Assembly (NCBI RefSeq): GCF_009711165.2
Contig: NZ_WMID02000006.1
Location: 1-64,000, forward strand
Direction: 5' to 3'
DNA length: 64,000 nt
DNA from: Flavobacterium sp. MC2016-06
GTDB lineage: Bacteria > Bacteroidota > Bacteroidia > Flavobacteriales > Flavobacteriaceae
Numbering within the stretch: the stretch's first letter is position 1; the number at the start of each line of letters is the position of its first letter. The notes beneath the pieces were generated by a model. That model saw nothing but the letters and a program-made list of their open reading frames with translations. It was not told the DNA's origin and searched no databases. Shown here one piece after another: positions 44,809 to 53,675 of the stretch. Both the position numbers and the translations under genes were made by a program.

Positions 44809-45891
44809 ATGAAAGTATTACAGGTAATTAATGATCTAGATACAGGTGGAGCAGAAAAATTGCTTTTAGAAACAATTCCAATTTATAATCAAAAAGGAAT
44901 TGAGGTTGATTTATTGTTGCTTAACGGAAAAAGTACTGCTTTTCTAGAAATTTTAAAAAACATTAATTGCTGTAAAATTTATTCTTTGGGAACAAGCGTG
45001 TACAATCCAATTCATGTTTTTAGAATAATGCCATTTTTATGGAAATACGACATTGCACAAGTTCATCTATTTCCCTCACAATATTGGATTGTTATAGCCA
45101 AAATATTTTCTTTCTCTAAAATTAAATTAATCGTTACAGAGCACAGTACAACGAATCCTCGCATAAATAATTTTTTTTTAAGGATAATAGATCGATTTAT
45201 TTATAGATTTTACGATAAGATTGTCTGCATTACAGATGATGTATTTAAAATAATATATAAACATTTAAAACTGCCAAAATCTAAATTTGTATTAATTCAA
45301 AATGGCGTTAAACTGCAAAATATATATGATGCAGAGCCTTATGCTAAAAATGCAATTTCAAGTTTGTTTATAGAAGAAGATATTTTATTAATACATATTG
45401 CAAGTTTTAATAAACATAAAGACCAGAAAACAGCTATAACAGCATTGAAATATTTGCCGGAGAAAATTAAAATTCTATTCGTAGGAGAAGGGATTTTAAA
45501 AAAAAATTGTGAAGATTTGGCGCAGGAGCTTAATGTAGCAGAGAGAACTGTTTTTTTAGGAAATAGAACAGATGTTCCACAACTATTAAAAACATCCAAC
45601 ATATCAATATTAAGCACTAATGGTGAAGGGTTTTGTTTGACTGCGATTGAAAGTATGGCTGCAGAAATACCTTTTATAGGTTCAGATGTTCCTGGAATGA
45701 TAAATGTAAAAGGAGCGGGTATTTTGTTTAAAAAAGGAAGCGCAGAAGAGCTTGCTTTTTTTATTAAAAAATTAATTGATGAAAAAGATTTTTACCAAAG
45801 CATTGTAAATTTAGGAAAAATAAGAGCCAGACAATTTGATATAAATATTATGGTCGAAAAGCATATAGACTTATATAAAACACTCGTTTAG
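44809..45891 (+). CDS. Glycosyltransferase family 4
   Basis: This 360-residue GT4 (GT-B fold) protein opens with LQVINDLDTGGAEKLLLETI, the usual GGAE start. FVGEGILKKNCEDLAQEL and GFCLTAIESMAAEIPFIGSD (about 280-300) are the donor-site pattern ExG...E. It adds one sugar to the lipid-linked repeat unit; donor and acceptor are unknown. The start is 2 bases after the wzx stop. Confidence 0.9.
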   Translation: MKVLQVINDLDTGGAEKLLLETIPIYNQKGIEVDLLLLNGKSTAFLEILKNINCCKIYSLGTSVYNPIHVFRIMPFLWKYDIAQVHLFPSQYWIVIAKIFSFSKIKLIVTEHSTTNPRINNFFLRIIDRFIYRFYDKIVCITDDVFKIIYKHLKLPKSKFVLIQNGVKLQNIYDAEPYAKNAISSLFIEEDILLIHIASFNKHKDQKTAITALKYLPEKIKILFVGEGILKKNCEDLAQELNVAERTVFLGNRTDVPQLLKTSNISILSTNGEGFCLTAIESMAAEIPFIGSDVPGMINVKGAGILFKKGSAEELAFFIKKLIDEKDFYQSIVNLGKIRARQFDINIMVEKHIDLYKTLV

Positions 45892-45893
45892 TT

Positions 45894-46958
45894 ATGCAGA
45901 TTTTAATAAAAAAAAGCACAGCAGCATTTTTGCTTATAGCAATGGCTAATTTAGTCGTAGCTTTTTTTGCTTATTTTATTTTGCCACCTAAGTTTTTTTA
46001 TGATGCCGCCGTTATTGCTTTTGATAAATTTAATGAAGTAGGCTATATAGGAAGTTATCCATTAACGATTTTGTTTTATAAAATTACAGGTTTACGTTAT
46101 TTACCATTTCCTGTAGTTGCACTTATTCAGTTTCCAATTTTAATGTATGTTTTATATAAAATTGGTGTTCCTGATAATTTTGAAAAAGTTAATATTAAGA
46201 ATATTTTAGTTTATTTAGGTTTCTTTATGATTGCCATTTATATAGCAATGCCGTCAAAAGAATTCATTACTTTTTTGTTCATCGCATTCCTTATTTTCAT
46301 TTGTATGAATGAACGATTTACGGTTAACAAAAAAAGGTTTTTAACGATTGTGCTTTTATTTATTTTTGGAGCTTTATATCGTCCTTATTTTGCTTTAATT
46401 CCTGTTTTAATGTTGGGAATGTATTTAGTAAGTTTCATCAAATTTAAAAAAAAAACAATTTCGACTATTTTTTATGGTTTATTAATTACCATTTTTTTAT
46501 CGCTGAGTTATGGCGTTTTAAAAGGAAAACATTTCTCAGAAATTAGTAGAGAGACTGTTAACATTTCCAGAATCGGTTCAGCAGATGCAAATTCAATAAT
46601 TCTTTCTCCGGTAAAACCAGATACTTGGTACGGAGAAGTTGTTGCTGTTTTTTATGGTTTCTTTACAGTTAATATTCCAGTAAACGGATTTAAACATATT
46701 TTATCTCCACAAATTATTGTTTTTGTAGTATGGCAGCTTTTGTTGTTTTATATTCTTTTAGTTCGATTTTCTAAATGTTTAAAAGACAGAAAGAAATATC
46801 CAAACGAATTATTTATTATACTCATTTTGTTTTCCTTTTTTATTATTCAAGGTGTTTTTGAACCCGATTTGGGTTCGGCTGTTAGACATAAAATAGGCAT
46901 TTTTCCATTAATTTATTTTGCATTATACTATGAACATTTCCGAAAAGAACTTCAATAA
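45894..46958 (+). CDS. EpsG/Wzy-like membrane polymerase candidate
   Basis: This 354-residue protein has about nine hydrophobic segments. AMPSKEFITFLFIAFLIF and the following ALYRPYFALIPVL (about 120-170) look like the EpsG-type polymerase region. No recognised catalytic motif can be confirmed by eye. In this locus it is a candidate Wzy that joins repeat units. It overlaps the next gene by 41 bases if both starts are right. Confidence 0.65.
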   Translation: MQILIKKSTAAFLLIAMANLVVAFFAYFILPPKFFYDAAVIAFDKFNEVGYIGSYPLTILFYKITGLRYLPFPVVALIQFPILMYVLYKIGVPDNFEKVNIKNILVYLGFFMIAIYIAMPSKEFITFLFIAFLIFICMNERFTVNKKRFLTIVLLFIFGALYRPYFALIPVLMLGMYLVSFIKFKKKTISTIFYGLLITIFLSLSYGVLKGKHFSEISRETVNISRIGSADANSIILSPVKPDTWYGEVVAVFYGFFTVNIPVNGFKHILSPQIIVFVVWQLLLFYILLVRFSKCLKDRKKYPNELFIILILFSFFIIQGVFEPDLGSAVRHKIGIFPLIYFALYYEHFRKELQ

Positions 46959-48222
46959 AATATTCCATGTTTTTTTGTGTTTAATTGCGACGGCCATGAT
47001 TTTTAGAAAACCATGTTCGCTGTTAATTATTCTGTTTGCAGTATTTTATTTGGTGTTTTTCAAAAAATTAAAGTATACCAAAACAGCCTTAATAATTATG
47101 GGATGTATTGCTTCGCCAATCTTGTTAGAAGTATTACTTTTTTGGAATAATGACTCGCTTGGAAAAGGTTTAAAAGCAATTGAAAAAAGCACTTCTTTAT
47201 TGATCTTTCCATTGTTTATAATTGGAAATTATCAGCGCGTAAATTTTTTAAAATTAATAGAGACTTATATAATTGCTACGACTTTAATATTACTGTTTTT
47301 CTTTATCAGATTTAATGTCGTGTTTCCTGAGTTAATGAATAAATATTTGAACGGAATTCATTTATGGGAAATGGGGTATGAGTTTTCTAAAACGGTCGGA
47401 ATTCATGCTCCAGCATTAAATATGCACTTGGCTTTTGTTTCTGTTTGTGCGTTATATTTTGTTTTTTACAGTTTTAGAAATGACGAAAAATTCAAGTTTA
47501 AAATCGTTAGAATAAGCATTTTTTTATTGTCCTTTTTCTTTGTGCTTTTTGTAAATACCAGAATGGCATTGATTAATGTTATCGCAGGATTTCTAATTGT
47601 TTTGTTTTTAGAGCTTAAAACCAAAGTAAACTTAAAAAAACTCATTTTGACCAGCACAGCTCTTTTTGTTTTGTTAGGCGGTATATTATTTTTCTTTGTT
47701 CTAAAAGATGCCTATATGAAAGAAAAATATTCGAAAGTAACATTTGCTTATATGGATAAAGTTGGAAAATTAGATGAAATTGATCATCCAGAAGTAAAAG
47801 TTTTCAATTCGCTGGTAACAAGAGTTTCCATTTGGAAATCAGCATGGGAATTGTCTCTAAAAAATCTTCCTTTTGGTGTTGGCGCTTCAGATGGAAAACC
47901 AGAATTATTTAAATACTATAAAGAAACCAATCAGAAGTTTTTAGCAAAATACGAATTCCCAACACACAACCAGTTTCTGGATTTTTTATTGAAGTTTGGG
48001 ATCTTAGGACCTTTAGTAGTTGTGCTTTATATTTTTACGATTGCATATCTAGGCTGGGATTTAAAAAATGCAATGATACTTTCGTTTTTTCTGATCTTTT
48101 TAACGTCAAATTTGATGGATGATTTTTTACTCCGTTTTGACGGAATTGCTTTTAGCGGATTTTGGTTTTCAATTTTCGGAAGCTTTTGGCTACAGCAGAA
48201 ATTATTGATTGTAAATCGCTAA
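46918..48222 (+). CDS. O-antigen ligase/Wzy-type (WaaL-like) membrane protein
   Basis: This 434-residue protein has ten to twelve spans. The large outer loop near the C-terminal third carries TRVSIWKSAWELSLKNLPFG and YEFPTHNQFLDFLLKFGILG (about 300-365), the Wzy_C/O-antigen ligase signature with the conserved His. The start ATG at 46918 overlaps the previous gene; an alternative start at 46930 (MNISEKN) would leave a 29-base overlap. The role may be polymerase or ligase. The 3' end overlaps the convergent GT4 gene by 21 bases. Confidence 0.8.
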   Translation: MHYTMNISEKNFNKIFHVFLCLIATAMIFRKPCSLLIILFAVFYLVFFKKLKYTKTALIIMGCIASPILLEVLLFWNNDSLGKGLKAIEKSTSLLIFPLFIIGNYQRVNFLKLIETYIIATTLILLFFFIRFNVVFPELMNKYLNGIHLWEMGYEFSKTVGIHAPALNMHLAFVSVCALYFVFYSFRNDEKFKFKIVRISIFLLSFFFVLFVNTRMALINVIAGFLIVLFLELKTKVNLKKLILTSTALFVLLGGILFFFVLKDAYMKEKYSKVTFAYMDKVGKLDEIDHPEVKVFNSLVTRVSIWKSAWELSLKNLPFGVGASDGKPELFKYYKETNQKFLAKYEFPTHNQFLDFLLKFGILGPLVVVLYIFTIAYLGWDLKNAMILSFFLIFLTSNLMDDFLLRFDGIAFSGFWFSIFGSFWLQQKLLIVNR

Positions 48223-49278
48223 CAATTCTCTAAAGTTTTTGTCTTTATCAAATAAATTATGACATCTCACAAAGGCATTTTCACCAAATACAGCCCTATT
48301 AATAGGATCTTTTAAAAACTCAAAGTGTTGGTCTAATTCATTAATTTCATTAAAAAGAAAACCAGTTTTGTTGTGTAAAACAGCATCTTTATTTCCGATA
48401 ATATTGGTTACAATTGCTGGTTTTTGTAATGCCATTGCTTCTAGAACTGCAATAGGCAGACCTTCCCAAAGTGAAATTTGCATATAAATATCAATATTAT
48501 TAAGTTCTTTCAAAACCGTTTTTCGATCTAAAATCCAACCTGTAACCCTTATATTTGGTGCCGTAATAAAAGATCTCAAATCTCCATCGCCAATCCATGT
48601 AAAATTAAAATCGGGATATTTTAAAGCGATTTGATTGATAAATTGCGGGTTTTTTTGGAAAGTAATTCTTCCCATAACTCCAATAGTTAATTTCTCATTT
48701 TTATGTGGTGCAAGATATTGATGTACGGATGGAATATCAATACCGTTTCGGACTAATTTTGATTTTCCAATTTTTTTAGAAATTTCATATTCTGTATCAC
48801 CACAAGCTATAATTGTATCACTAAAAAAGCGATTTAAATTCTTTTCAATTGCCCAATATATATTTCTAACGGTTTTAGAAATATCAGTTCTAAGAAAAGA
48901 ATAACCGTGAGGTGTGTAAAAGATTTTCTTTTTCTTGAATAAGAAAAAATAAGCAACTCTTCCTAAAACACCTGCTTTTGAAGAATGAAGATGAATTACG
49001 TCAGGATTTATTTTTCTAAGTGCTTTGGTAAGTTTAATAACGGATTTAAAATCCTCCCACGGAGAAAACTCCCGAACCATATTAATCTGGATCAAGTTAA
49101 CACCATCTGAAAATTCAGATTTTATTTTCTGTGCATCAATCTCTTTTCGATTGCCGCTATAAATGATAGTCGTTTCAGTATTTTTGGTTATTTCCTCATC
49201 TCCAAAGAAAGTAGATAAATCTCTAAAATAAGTATAGACTCCGCCGCCAAGCGCCTCAATAATGTGTACAACTTTCAA
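48202..49278 (-). CDS. Glycosyltransferase family 4
   Basis: This 358-residue GT4 protein has the N-terminal acceptor domain starting HIIEALGGGVYTYFRDLSTF. The donor site carries LWEGLPIAVLEAMALQKPAIV (about 279-299), with the E-x7-E pattern. It is the only minus-strand sugar gene between the plus-strand operon and the decarboxylase. It overlaps the O-antigen ligase-like gene at the 3' ends. Confidence 0.9.
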   Translation of the reverse strand: MKVVHIIEALGGGVYTYFRDLSTFFGDEEITKNTETTIIYSGNRKEIDAQKIKSEFSDGVNLIQINMVREFSPWEDFKSVIKLTKALRKINPDVIHLHSSKAGVLGRVAYFFLFKKKKIFYTPHGYSFLRTDISKTVRNIYWAIEKNLNRFFSDTIIACGDTEYEISKKIGKSKLVRNGIDIPSVHQYLAPHKNEKLTIGVMGRITFQKNPQFINQIALKYPDFNFTWIGDGDLRSFITAPNIRVTGWILDRKTVLKELNNIDIYMQISLWEGLPIAVLEAMALQKPAIVTNIIGNKDAVLHNKTGFLFNEINELDQHFEFLKDPINRAVFGENAFVRCHNLFDKDKNFRELLAIYNQ

Positions 49279-49396
49279 AATGGGGGAATTTAATTCGGGG
49301 TAAAAATAGAAAAATAAGGTTAATTATATCACGGCAGCAGTAAACTTCTTTCAAAAATCATATTTTTTAAGGTATTTAAAAGGACATATATTTTAT

Positions 49397-49404
49397 TACA
49401 TTTG
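49397..49404 (+). promoter_or_regulatory. -7 element of the UXS gene
   Basis: TACATTTG matches TAnnTTTG, 63 nt before the ATG. This gives a moderate leader that includes an A-rich stretch. Confidence 0.5.
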
Positions 49405-49467
49405 TAGCTGTTTCTTCGGATTTTTAACCACAAATAAGAATCCAAAAAATGTTCAATAAAACCAATT

Positions 49468-50451
49468 ATGAAAAGAATACTTATTACTGGAGCGGCGGGA
49501 TTTTTAGGATCACATTTATGTGATAGATTTATCAAAGAAGGCTATTTTGTTATAGGAATGGATAATCTGATTACAGGAGATCTTAAAAACATTGAACATT
49601 TATTTAAGCTTGAAAATTTCGAATTTTACCACCACGACATTACAAAGTTTGTACATGTTCCTGGTGATTTAGATTATATACTGCATTTTGCATCGCCAGC
49701 AAGTCCGATTGATTATTTAAAAATTCCGATTCAGACTTTAAAAGTTGGATCTCTAGGAACCCATAATTTATTAGGTTTAGCGCGCGTTAAAAATGCGAGA
49801 ATTTTAATAGCATCAACTTCTGAAGTTTACGGAGATCCGTTAGTTCATCCTCAAACCGAAGAATATTACGGAAACGTAAATACAATTGGTCCGCGCGGCG
49901 TTTATGATGAAGCAAAACGTTTTCAGGAATCAATTACAATGGCTTACCATACTTTTCACGGCGTAGAAACGAGAATTGTACGTATTTTTAATACTTACGG
50001 ACCAAGAATGCGATTAAACGACGGACGTGTAATTCCAGCATTTATCGGACAAGCTTTGCGTGGAGAAGATTTAACGATTTTTGGCGACGGAATGCAAACG
50101 CGTTCATTTTGTTATGTTGATGATCAAGTAGAAGGTATTTTTAGATTACTACATTCAGATTATGTTTATCCTGTAAATATTGGAAATCCGGACGAAATTA
50201 CGATTAAAGATTTTGCCGAAGAAATCATTAAATTGACCGGAACAAACCAAAAGGTAGTATATCATCCTTTACCAATAAATGATCCATTGCAACGTCAGCC
50301 AGATACGACAAAGGCAAAAGAATTGTTAGGTTGGGAAGCAAAGGTAAATCGTTCTGAAGGAATGAAAATTACTTATGATTATTTCAGATCACTTTCTAAA
50401 GAAGAACTTTCAAAAGAAGAACACAAAGATTTTTCTAGTTATATAAAATAA
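49468..50451 (+). CDS. UDP-glucuronate decarboxylase (UDP-xylose synthase) type SDR
   Basis: This 327-residue extended SDR converts UDP-glucuronate to UDP-xylose. The NAD fold is [17 protein letters not shown] (about 4-21). Catalytic Tyr/Lys lie in [12 protein letters not shown] (about 147-158), the YDEAKR form typical of this decarboxylase group, and STSEVYGDP is also conserved. It supplies a pentose precursor for the polysaccharide locus. It is monocistronic with its own promoter and terminator. Confidence 0.9.
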   Translation: MKRILITGAAGFLGSHLCDRFIKEGYFVIGMDNLITGDLKNIEHLFKLENFEFYHHDITKFVHVPGDLDYILHFASPASPIDYLKIPIQTLKVGSLGTHNLLGLARVKNARILIASTSEVYGDPLVHPQTEEYYGNVNTIGPRGVYDEAKRFQESITMAYHTFHGVETRIVRIFNTYGPRMRLNDGRVIPAFIGQALRGEDLTIFGDGMQTRSFCYVDDQVEGIFRLLHSDYVYPVNIGNPDEITIKDFAEEIIKLTGTNQKVVYHPLPINDPLQRQPDTTKAKELLGWEAKVNRSEGMKITYDYFRSLSKEELSKEEHKDFSSYIK

Positions 50452-50465
50452 TAAACTTCATACAG

Positions 50466-50497
50466 CTCCAATTTTTTAATAGAATTGGAGTTTTTTT
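50466..50497 (+). terminator. UXS gene terminator
   Basis: CTCCAATT (50466-50473) pairs with AATTGGAG (50483-50490), followed by seven T residues. It lies 15 nt after the decarboxylase stop. Confidence 0.8.
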
Positions 50498-50547
50498 AGT
50501 TATACATTTTGTCTTTTTTTAAAACTAAGAATAGTTCTTAATTTTCT

Positions 50548-50614
50548 TTTTACCATTAAGTTATTAAGGAATATTAAGTACAACTTTATTAACTTTATGC
50601 ACTTAATGGTAAAA
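50548..50614. repeat. Inverted repeat TTTTACCATTAAGT
   Basis: Arms 50548-50561 and 50601-50614 are perfect 14-bp complements. The inner 39 bp hold a second imperfect AAGTTATTAAG/CTTTATTAACTT pair. It is noncoding, between UXS and GT2. I have seen this type as a dispersed Flavobacterium repeat, from memory only. Confidence 0.75.
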
Positions 50615-50672
50615 TTATAAAGAATAGAATTCCAGTAATTTAAAGCATAAATCCCAAAGCAATAATCATCAA

Positions 50673-51440
50673 ATGAGCGAATTAGTTTCTATTATAATTC
50701 CAACCTATAATACTGAAAAGTTTATTAGAGCAACTTTGCAATCAGTCATAAATCAAAGTTACCAAAACTGGGAAATGATTTTAGTTGATGATGCATCTAC
50801 AGATCAAACGGTTTTTATTATTGAAGAATTTGCTCAAAATGATAATAGAATCAAACTTTTTAAATTAGCTAAAAATTCCGGAAATGGTTTTGCCAGAAAT
50901 GTAGCTTTAGAAAAAGCAACAGGAAAATACATTGCGTATCTCGATGCCGATGATGTATGGTTTCCTGAAAAGCTGGAAAAGCAAATTCAGTTTTTAAAAA
51001 TAAATAATTTGCCTTTTACTTTTAGTTTTTACGATTGTATAGACGAAGAAGGAAACGATTTAAACAGAAGGGTAGAAGCACCTTTAAACTTAACCTACAA
51101 ACAATTATTTTACTGCAATTATGTTGGTAATTTAACCGCGATTTATGATGCTGATTATTTTGGAAAAATCGCATTACCTGCTTCACAAAAAAGACAAGAT
51201 TGGCGTTTGTGGCTTACAATTTTAAAACAAATTAAAACCACGAAACCTGTACCAGAACCTTTGGCTTTTTATAGAATTAGAAAAGATTCTATTTCGTCAT
51301 CAAAATTCAAATTGATTAAACACAATTTTGGAGTTTACCGAGAATTTCACGGTTATAATTTTGTGTTTTCTGTTTTGTTGATGATGAGGTTTTTATTTAC
51401 GCAATTGGTTGTGAAACCTCGATATATAAATAATAAATAA
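50673..51440 (+). CDS. Glycosyltransferase family 2
   Basis: This 255-residue GT2 (GT-A fold) protein begins VSIIIPTYNTEKFIRATLQS and then ILVDDASTDQT (about 36-46). AYLDADDVWFPEKLEKQI (about 90-107) carries the metal-binding DxD. Two hydrophobic residues groups at the C-terminus (FVFSVLLMMRFLF) may anchor it to the membrane. It belongs to the polysaccharide locus. A hairpin array follows directly after the stop codon. Confidence 0.92.
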   Translation: MSELVSIIIPTYNTEKFIRATLQSVINQSYQNWEMILVDDASTDQTVFIIEEFAQNDNRIKLFKLAKNSGNGFARNVALEKATGKYIAYLDADDVWFPEKLEKQIQFLKINNLPFTFSFYDCIDEEGNDLNRRVEAPLNLTYKQLFYCNYVGNLTAIYDADYFGKIALPASQKRQDWRLWLTILKQIKTTKPVPEPLAFYRIRKDSISSSKFKLIKHNFGVYREFHGYNFVFSVLLMMRFLFTQLVVKPRYINNK

Positions 51441-51445
51441 CATCT

Positions 51446-51660
51446 AAAATTGGAGATCACAAATTGTGATCTCCAATTTTCTAATTCAAACTTGAGGTCA
51501 CAAATTGTGACTTCAAGTTTGATAAATTCTTTAAGGTCGCAATTTGCGACCTTAAAGAAAATCAATTTCAATCTCATTTTTCATTTCAATCATGATGTCG
51601 CAATTTGAGACATCATGATTGAAAATTCTTTAAGGTCACAATTTGTGACCTTAAAGAATT
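51446..51660. repeat. Array of five hairpins with a GTCRCAAWTTGYGAC-type core
   Basis: Five near-perfect palindromes with a 1-nt centre lie at 51446-51480, 51486-51522, 51527-51559, 51585-51623 and 51624-51660. Arm lengths are 17, 18, 16, 19 and 18 bp, with one mismatch each in the second and fourth. Cores are GATCACAAATTGTGATC, GGTCACAAATTGTGACT, GGTCGCAATTTGCGACC, TGTCGCAATTTGAGACA and GGTCACAATTTGTGACC. Outer arm sequences differ but each is self-complementary. A sixth copy lies inside the next gene (51961-51993). Confidence 0.95.
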
Positions 51661-52190
51661 TATTTTTTGTAACCGATTTTTATTCTTTCACTTTCGTTTT
51701 CTTTTTTCTCCGTTAATTCATCTAAGTAACTAAAAACCAACTCTATATTTTTATCATGATTCTCTAATTTTTTCTGTATTTGAAGAATATCAACTTTCAT
51801 TTCTGTAGTATCCAAAAGCATTTCTCTCACTTTTGTGAAAATACGCATTATTTGAATATTGGTCTGAATTGCTTTGTCACTTTTTAGAACGCTTGATAAC
51901 ATAAGAACGCCGTGTTCTGTAAAGGCAAAGGGCAAATATTTTTGATATTTACCTCTTCCTTTCTCTAAGGTCACAAATTGTGACCTTAGAGAATCAGATT
52001 CCGTTTTAGTAAGTTCAAACATGAAATCTTCAGGAAATCTTGATAAATTTCTTTTAACTGCTTGTTTTAATACTTTAGTTTCAACTTCATAAAGCATCGC
52101 TAAATCACTATCGAGCATTACTTTTTGACCACGGATAAAATATATTTTATTAGAAATTGTTTCTTCTGAAAGTAAAGATTGATCGTCCAT
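51660..52190 (-). CDS. ORF6N-domain protein
   Basis: This 176-residue protein has an N-terminal ORF6N domain (about residues 12-110). It contains IRGQKVMLDSDLAMLYEVET (family start), KQAVKRNLSRFPEDFMFELT, then SLRSQFVTLEKG and YLPFAFTEHGVLMLSSVL. A coiled C-terminal part runs from about 120. ORF6N domains are KilA-N-related DNA-binding modules found in phage and mobile DNA. The 33-bp palindrome 51961-51993 encodes SLRSQFVTLE. The stop codon overlaps the last intergenic hairpin. No mobile-element genes are nearby. Confidence 0.9.
   Translation of the reverse strand: MDDQSLLSEETISNKIYFIRGQKVMLDSDLAMLYEVETKVLKQAVKRNLSRFPEDFMFELTKTESDSLRSQFVTLEKGRGKYQKYLPFAFTEHGVLMLSSVLKSDKAIQTNIQIMRIFTKVREMLLDTTEMKVDILQIQKKLENHDKNIELVFSYLDELTEKKENESERIKIGYKK
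51961..51993. repeat. Palindrome inside the ORF6N coding region
   Basis: TTCTCTAAGGTCACAA and TTGTGACCTTAGAGAA are perfect 16-bp arms with one A between them. The core GGTCACAAATTGTGACC is identical to the consensus of the intergenic hairpins. On the minus strand it encodes SLRSQFVTLE. Confidence 0.95.
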
Positions 52191-52231
52191 AAGTTTTTAA
52201 TTGGAAAACAAATGTAAGATTTTATTTATAT

Positions 52232-53542
52232 TTATAAATACGATTTAAATTGTTTTAGTTTACCACGATTGGTTCTTTCTAAAACTGTTTTTCTAATAAA
52301 AGTGAAGTTTAAATTTGGCTCTAAATACAAAGAAATGGCTTCTTCTATTTTCTGAATTTTATTCGCATCTAATTCTTTTTCAGAAACATATTCAATTTCA
52401 AAAGTGTCTAATTGCGTTTGTTTGATGATAAATTCTTTTACATTTCCATCGTCTTCAATAATGCTTTTGGTAACATAATAAAACGTTAGTCCGGGCGATT
52501 TTTTTCCGCTTGGTAAAAGCGCCACATCATTTGTTCTGCCAATTAGTTTTTTTAGAATTGGTTTTTGATGCGTACTTTTTTCATCAAGAATTCCGATGTC
52601 GCCAATGTCATATCTGATAAATGGAGTTGCTTTGTTGAATAAAGAAGTAATTACAATTCGGCCTTCTTTTCCGTAAGGCAAAACTTGATCGTTCTCATCT
52701 AAAATCTCTACAAAAAGTGTTTCTGAATTTACCTGCCATTCGCCTTTTGGATTTTCAAAAGCAATTAAATCCAATTCTGAAGCACCATATTCATTGATTA
52801 TTGGAATCCCGAATTGTTTTTCCAGGAATTTTTTATCCGATTCAAAAAGCATTTCCGAAGTAACAAAACAAGCTTTTAAGGTTGGACAAATTTCTTTTAA
52901 AATGATATTTTTTTGTTCTAAAAACTTCGCAAACAAAACAATAGAACTTGTATAACCGTTGAGGTAATCGAATTTTTTAGTTTTGAACTTTTTCAGAAAT
53001 TTTTCTAAAACTTCATCAGATAAATCGAAAACAGGAAATCGAAAACGACTTCCCAAAAAATCTTTAAAACGTTCTTTTTGATAGCCAATAAAATCCATCG
53101 GAATACCATAAAAACGAGCTTGATAGGAATGATTAAAATCGATCCCAAACCAGCCAAAACGCATAATATTCGAAGCCCAAGTCAACGCATGAGCATATTT
53201 ATCTTTGGCAAAAACAAAAGGTGTTCCGCTAGATCCAGAGGTTTTGTTGAGGTAGACATTTTTTAAAGTATATCCTTTTGAAAGTCTTTCTAATAATGGT
53301 TTTTGTAAATTTTGTTTGTTCAAAATCGGTAAATCTTCCCATTTCTGAACAATTTTACTTCCAACCAATTCGTTATAAAAAGGATTGTTCTGCAAATGAA
53401 AGCCAACAATTTCGTCTTTTTGTTTTTGAAGAAATTTTGCATATTCTTCTTCAGAAAGACGTGTAATTTGTTCCAAATCGGATTTTGCTTTCTTTATAGG
53501 AAAACCATTTAATTGAAGCGAAATGTCGAAAAGAGAAATCAT
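52232..53542 (-). CDS. CapK/PaaK-like adenylate-forming enzyme
   Basis: This 436-residue protein of the phenylacetate-CoA ligase/CapK family has the ATP-binding P-loop LNKTSGSSGTPFVFAKDK (about 101-118). Later come INEYGASELDLIAFEN and FIRYDIGDIGILDE (about 320-333), both family signatures. CapK-type genes occur in capsule loci, which fits this location, and its substrate is unknown. The start MISLFDIS is the only good ATG. Confidence 0.85.
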   Translation of the reverse strand: MISLFDISLQLNGFPIKKAKSDLEQITRLSEEEYAKFLQKQKDEIVGFHLQNNPFYNELVGSKIVQKWEDLPILNKQNLQKPLLERLSKGYTLKNVYLNKTSGSSGTPFVFAKDKYAHALTWASNIMRFGWFGIDFNHSYQARFYGIPMDFIGYQKERFKDFLGSRFRFPVFDLSDEVLEKFLKKFKTKKFDYLNGYTSSIVLFAKFLEQKNIILKEICPTLKACFVTSEMLFESDKKFLEKQFGIPIINEYGASELDLIAFENPKGEWQVNSETLFVEILDENDQVLPYGKEGRIVITSLFNKATPFIRYDIGDIGILDEKSTHQKPILKKLIGRTNDVALLPSGKKSPGLTFYYVTKSIIEDDGNVKEFIIKQTQLDTFEIEYVSEKELDANKIQKIEEAISLYLEPNLNFTFIRKTVLERTNRGKLKQFKSYL

Positions 53543-53643
53543 TTGGAGGTTAAATTTTCATCAAAAATAATATTATACAATTACTAACATAGAAGAATCA
53601 CGAACTTTTTAAGATTTAATTATTTTTTACGTTCAAAAGCAAT

Positions 53644-53651
53644 TATTTTTG
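53644..53651 (+). promoter_or_regulatory. purD -7 element
   Basis: TATTTTTG matches TAnnTTTG, 24 nt before the purD ATG. Confidence 0.6.
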
Positions 53652-53675
53652 CACCACAACTAAATACAACAACAC

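Noticed and set aside
51353..51577. Minus-strand 74-residue reading frame over the hairpin array
   Set aside because: It runs through three hairpins and the end of the GT2 gene on the opposite strand. Only one hairpin is in the ORF6N-like phase, and it has no domain.
51660..52190. Prophage remnant suggested by the ORF6N domain
   Set aside because: No other phage genes, integrase or attachment repeats are nearby. The gene sits in a polysaccharide locus.
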